DNA from: Neckera pumila
Taxonomy: Eukaryota > Streptophyta > Bryopsida > Hypnales > Neckeraceae
NCBI GenBank assembly: GCA_963969595.1
Contig: OZ018415.1
Location: 18,228,001-18,292,000, forward strand
Length of the DNA: 64,000 nt
Reading direction: 5' to 3'
A program made the position numbers and the translations under genes. The stretch's first letter is position 1; each line of letters starts with the position of its first letter. Below are positions 58,975 to 64,000 of the stretch, piece after piece. Below the pieces are notes generated by a model. That model saw only the letters and a program-made list of their open reading frames with translations, ran no database searches and was not told the DNA's origin.

Positions 58975-61694
58975 CACACACATGTCTCCTCAAGTGCTTA
59001 TAGATCATATTTAAATGGACCACTCCATCACCGTTTCAATCCAATATGTATTAATCTGTTATTTCTTCTTTTAGATCCTATCTTTTTCATTACGATAAAT
59101 TTTAGCCCTCCGGAAGACTACTCCAGAGTGACAAACTAAGCTATTTCAAAGCATGGTCTGTCATTCTAAAAAAGTGCTGTAGTGAGCAGTCAGCATAGCT
59201 AACTACTTGCCAAAATAGTCAGATTTTTTTATTTTTTTATTTTTTATTTTTTATAAGATTATTATTTTTTTTATTTTTGAATAAATTTTAAATTTTAAAT
59301 TCTGTTCCTACGCCACTACCACTACAATTTCAAGTGGGCTTAAATAGTGAAATAGTGATATTATCAGCCCCCCAAAAACAAATTTCAAGGTACCTTGGAG
59401 GGTTGTGAAATTCTCTAATGTGTCAATTCTCCTTAGTATAATGGTAGTCACCTCCTTGCAATTAAGACAATTTAATCTAACAAATATATATTTAAAAACA
59501 ATTGATTCCACACATATATGCACCACATTACTAATATTTAAGCAATGCTACATTTAGACATGTTTATATTGTGTGTATAGATATATTACAAATATTATTT
59601 GAAAAGTTAATCAAATAATGATTCTTTAGTATTGTACCCAAAAAGTATGGAGTGAGGCATTTAAGCATCAATTCAAATTTCAAATAAGGGTATGGTCTAC
59701 TCACAATGGTAACCAATCTTTTTCATATTTACTAACTTGCTTTTCGAGTAAATGTCTGTTCAAATCAAAACTTAAACTTTATCACATATACTACTGAAGT
59801 GACTTTTTTTCTGATTTCTTCTCTTTTGGTTAGCCAAAATTTACTCTACAATTTTTGTGAATGAATATCTAATGTGATTTTGTCTCCAAGCTCTAGTGTA
59901 CTTGAGGCTCATTTCCAAGAACCTTCAATATTAGAAATCAAGATTTGCAATAAACACACTTGCACAAAATCTTAAATAGAAAAATCAGAATCATTCATTT
60001 TCAAAATTGGATATTTCATGCTACAATTAGATTTTTTTTTTAAATTCAAAATATATAACTATTAAAAATAATAACTTGATTAGGTTTTATTTTAACCTCA
60101 AAGTATTTTTGGCACTAGAATTTGATGCCTCATGAAGTTTAGAGGTTAAAATGAGCAAACAAAGAAGCCATTTGAAACCCCACATACATTAAGGTTTACA
60201 TAACAATGATTACAATAACAATGGCATAACAATGAATGCCACAACTTATAATGGAAGGAGTTTGAGAACAACATGCCAACTGTAAATGTGAAGATTCTAC
60301 ATAGGTGAAGAGATCATGAACAAGTTGAAAGCCACTTGTTTCAAATTTTCAATCACTTAGTCTTGAACATTTCAGTTTCAAATATTTCAAACATTAAGAC
60401 AATGTCAAGGGGTAAATGTCAATTTCATTAAATTAGTGGTATTCTACTACTTTCACACTTTTCAAGATGCACGGCTTGAAATGTAAACCTGTGCTTGCCT
60501 TAGTTTTAAAAGTTTTGTGTACGTTACAATTTTTGGCTCTAGAATCACACTAATTTGACAAAATTCAATTTCAATTCAACTCTTGTTCCTTCAATATGAT
60601 CCTCAAATTTTGAATAACTGTGGGTGCTTGAAAATTGTGACATTTATTTGCTCAAAGTTTTAGAGCTCTAAACACTAGAACCAATATAAATTTACAATAC
60701 ACATTTTTAAAATTTTGGAATTCCCTAGTTTAACAAAATTGACTTTTTTGAGTTCAATCTTGTTGGGAACTTCTATAAAGTTTAATTTGGTTCCTTTTGT
60801 ATGCATATATATACTCAAACCTCTTTCATTTGACCTTCTCTTCAATGACATTTTGGAATATTTTTCCCACTTGCCACAATATAATTGGCAAGAGTATACT
60901 TCTTACATTTAAACTATTTGACCTTTACTATGATTGAATTCCAAGTAGTCACATTATCCCTAGAGCGCCACGGACACCATTCCGTGGCGTTCCAATGACA
61001 ATACTGTGGAGCTAAGAATAGTTCAAAAGTATTTTTCATCCTCCTTTTCCTTGTTGACCTTTCACATGGGGTTATGAAGAGTATCCAATTGAGTTTGTAC
61101 TCTTTCCATTTTTTGTTTGCACGGAAATGAGAAGCTATTAAAAAAAAACGGATCACAAAATATGCTATTTTAGAGAGTTTTGGGAAGTTGTTGCTCCTTG
61201 CTTCAAATCTGAAATTTCTCCACAAAAATGATATTTTTTGAGTTTGAGTCAAACTGACAAAATGAAGGTCGTCTACTCTAGTTTCTACTCCAATTTGAAT
61301 TTTAAAAAAATTCCTAATATTGCATATTTTATTGCAATTTGAAGATTGGGTGTATTTTCAATGTCTATTATTTTTTAATTATAGAATGACACGGAAATTG
61401 AGTTTACACCATGATGTTTGTCATTGTGATATACACTTATGGTGAAATTTTCAGATTTTTTGAAATATTTTTCTATTTAATATGATTTTTCTTCACTTTT
61501 TCTTCAAAAAATCTTAAAAGAAATTAATTTTCCACAAAGAAATCTAAATTTTTTATGAAGTAAAGAAGACATGTACTTTCATCTCTGAAAATAAATATAA
61601 AATTTTTCATACATATCTAGTTGCAAAATGGTAGCAAATTGAGTGATGGACAGTGAGGTTTGAAATCAATGGTCATGGGTCCGTCATTTAGGGG
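58975..61694. other. Repeat-derived AT-rich block
   Basis: Contains the 3' half of a 1.3-kb-subfamily TTAA element (about 59,830-60,145, ending GTTTAGAGG then TTAA) and the 3' end of another (CATTTAGGGG then TTAA at 61,695-61,698). Their 5' ends could not be placed. No gene was recognised. Confidence 0.45.
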
Positions 61695-61698
61695 TTAA

Positions 61699-62330
61699 AG
61701 GAGTTAGAGTATACCTCAATGATATTAAAGTCCACCTTCAATGAAATGAATGTAGCAAGAAAAAATGAACTCACATGAATTCCTAAAGAGGCACATTGCA
61801 TGTAATCACTGTCAAAAATTGCCACTTTTCAGGACAATGAGAAAAAATGATTTAAAAAAAAATTCAACTATACAATTTTATACTAAACTAATGAAGTAAA
61901 ATGTGGAAAAAAATCCAAAAACTTTGACAACATATATACTTAGATTATAATGTTTCAAGTTAGAGGATTTTTTTTCCAACCTTGCCTAATTGGGTCAATA
62001 GACTTAAACTCCTCTTAGAATGAGATTTTTGCACTATATTCTATTTCTTCTACATTTGCATCCTATATCATCTTAGTATACCTACTAAATTTCAGAAGTA
62101 GAAAAGGAGTTTGGCATATGCTATTCAAAGTTGTCTGGTCTGGTTGAAAAATTCAAGGCAATATAACTTTTGATTAAGGCATCTGATTGGAAAAAAATTA
62201 TATTTCTACAAAGAGAGTATATGTTCACACCTTCTGTCAAAATTTCATGAATATCTGACTAAAATTGACTTTGTACACAACTACCTAAGATTTGTTCCGC
62301 ATGTTGAATGATCACATGGTCCTTTAGAGA
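61699..62330 (-). mobile_element. TTAA element H, end-defined on the right only
   Basis: It ends GGTCCTTTAGAGA at TTAA (62,331-62,334). The last ~150 bp are the reverse complement of the start of the neighbouring element at 62,422 (shared 'atgaaattttgac' and 'gtgtgaaca'). The left boundary is not resolved. Confidence 0.5.
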
Positions 62331-62421
62331 TTAATAGCAATGACATTGAGTAAAAACTAGGAGAGATAGATTTTGATTTCAAGGTGCATATTTTTAAAGG
62401 TGTCAGTTTAATTAACATTAA

Positions 62422-62881
62422 TCCCTAAAGGACCAAGTGACTGTTCAATGTACGCAAGAAGTTTTGAGTAGTTGCGGACGAAGTCAATTAAGGTCGGATG
62501 TTCATGAAATTTTGACACAAGGTGTGAACATGTACCTCCTCCTCTACTTCTGAAATGCAATAGGTATGTAAATAACATTCATGATGTAAGACGCAAATGT
62601 CCAAAACAAATAACCATATATAGTGCAAAAATCTCTTTCCAAGAAGAGTTAAAGTTTGTTGGTCTTGTCTGGCAAGGTCAAAAAACTTTTTTTTCTAACT
62701 TTAAAAGTGATCATCTTTCAATCTCTGCGGTCAAAGTTTCTGAAATTTTTCCACACATTTCCATAATAATATATTACAAATTTGTATAGTTGAATTTTTT
62801 TTTCATTTTTTTTACTCATTGCCTTAAAATGTGGCAATTTTTCATGATTTCTGCCTAAAATGTGCATTCATCCTCTAGGGA
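62422..62881 (+). mobile_element. TTAA element F, 460 bp, internally deleted
   Basis: It starts TCCCTAAAGGACCAAGTGAC after TTAA (62,418-62,421) and ends CATCCTCTAGGGA at TTAA (62,882-62,885). At half the usual length, it is a deletion derivative. It shares its right TTAA with the next element. Confidence 0.7.
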
Positions 62882-62885
62882 TTAA

Positions 62886-63793
62886 TCCTCAAAGGTCCAT
62901 TGTCCCTTTGGAAGACAAATGGGAATTTCATGCAAGTACCTACGAGCTGAATTTTTGTCCTGATTTTTTGAAACTTTTTTGAAGATAAAAAATTGTTGAG
63001 CTTCGTGGGAATATTTTTTTTTCAATCGGTGCTCAAGAACAAACTTTATGCCCCAAACAAATCGAAACATGGAAGGAGGGGGAAAAAGGGCAACAAAAAA
63101 AATTCAAAAATTTTTAATTTTTTTCTCATAGATTATATTTTTGTCTAGATGGAAATCTTTGATTCATTCCATTTGGATTTGTTATGAGAAAGTTATGGGA
63201 CAATCTTGTTTTTTGGGCAATTAGAGCATCTTTCTGAAAAAATAACTTGTAGGATTCAATTCTAAATGCAATTTTTACAATTTAGAAAAATAAAAAATTC
63301 CACTTGGTTTATTTTGCTTGCTAGAACAATCTCACGATTAGGATTAGTGAATTTTACTTCCATTTTAGAGATATTTATAATTTAGATTTTCCTTCTATCT
63401 TGTACCTACTTTTACTTAACAATTTTTGGAAGCATGAAAATTAATTTTTTTTGAATTTTTTTTCTAGACGCTCAACTCAATTGCCCACCATAAAGATTCA
63501 AAGCTCAAAACTCTATAGTGCAAAAAAATAAAGTTAAGAAGGTTCAAAGTCAAATAATCTAGTCCCGCAATGTATTGAAAAATTGTTTTTTCTCACTTTA
63601 AATGTTTATATCTTGCAATCTGTGTGGTTAAAATTTCTGAAATTTTTTCCGCACATTCTCATACTAGTTGGGTGTAAGATCCTATGGTTAGATGTGAAGA
63701 AAATAACAATTTTCAAATTTTTTAACTCTTTAGTATAGAAATGGCAGTTTTGAGTGTTTTTTAGCAGAGAAAAGGCCTCGGGTCCTTACGAGG
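62886..63793 (+). mobile_element. TTAA element, 908 bp
   Basis: It is flanked by TTAA at 62,882-62,885 and 63,794-63,797. The left tip is TCCTCAAAGGTCCATTGTCC and the right tip GGGTCCTTACGAGG. It aligns along its length with A, B and 55,566-56,482. Non-coding. Confidence 0.85.
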
Positions 63794-64000
63794 TTAAGCT
63801 GATACGGAGTTCTAAACATTCAATATTTAAACTTGTCATGAAATGGGGTTTTCTATCGCCAACTGAAGATTGAAGCTTTCCATTGTTTATTTTTCTTCCA
63901 TTGTTTGTTTATTTATTTTCTGATTGACTTATGGTACCAATTACAAACTGAGGAGGGTTTTCTGGTCTCATTCTGGGACACAAAACAAGCTCCTGTACAT

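Noticed and set aside
1..64000. CRISPR array, prokaryotic operon or ribosome-binding-site layout
   Set aside because: Spliced genes and plant transposons show this is eukaryotic nuclear DNA; no direct-repeat/spacer pattern was found.
1..64000. LTR retrotransposon or endogenous virus
   Set aside because: No paired long terminal repeats, reverse transcriptase, integrase or capsid motifs were recognised; the mobile content is DNA transposons.

Overview
This is a nuclear window from a land plant. The evidence is intron-rich genes with plant-type protein families, a plant-kinase-type USP-like domain, plant-type MULE and PIF/Harbinger DNA transposons, and AAACCCTA telo-box motifs. Gene density is very low (three convincing intact genes in 64 kb) and the spacers are very AT-rich. 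The tRNA-His guanylyltransferase has a single catalytic domain, whereas I recall flowering-plant versions as tandem two-domain proteins, so a non-flowering plant is possible. I cannot name the species.

Layout: 1-5.0 kb is AT-rich spacer with two small inverted-repeat elements and minisatellites. 5.0-6.3 kb holds a broken PIF/Harbinger transposase (minus). 6.6-11.5 kb is bounded by GAGCATCTCC inverted ends with TTA duplications, a PIF/Harbinger signature, and carries a broken Crypton/DUF3504-type tyrosine recombinase (minus) plus a captured protein fragment (plus). 13.1-21.7 kb is a Mutator-like element with about 255-bp terminal inverted repeats, a decayed MULE transposase with GCM1-like and SWIM-like zinc motifs, and a duplicated Lys-rich second gene. 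22.3-28.0 kb is an intact 14-exon gene (minus) for a mitochondrial MidA/NDUFAF7-type (DUF185) methyltransferase. 29.5-35.5 kb is a nest of TTAA-flanked elements. 36.2-38.9 kb is an intact 7-exon THG1 gene (minus), followed upstream by gene fragments (RPC6-like, RACK1-like) to about 42.2 kb. 42.7-46.8 kb is repeat sequence with a foldback element and a TTAA element. 46.9-47.9 kb is an unidentified low-copy island. 51.6-53.7 kb is an intronless gene (minus) joining a USP-like domain to a divergent C-terminal domain of the archaeal-type 3-dehydroquinate synthase II family. 55.5-64 kb is mostly TTAA elements.

The three intact genes do not form a pathway (mitochondrial complex I assembly, tRNA-His maturation, and a possible nucleotide-sensing or scaffold protein). 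The most notable points are the USP/DHQS-II fusion, a family of roughly 920-bp piggyBac-like TTAA elements whose target duplication is proven by a nested insertion, and a DUF3504 tyrosine recombinase relic inside Harbinger-type ends.
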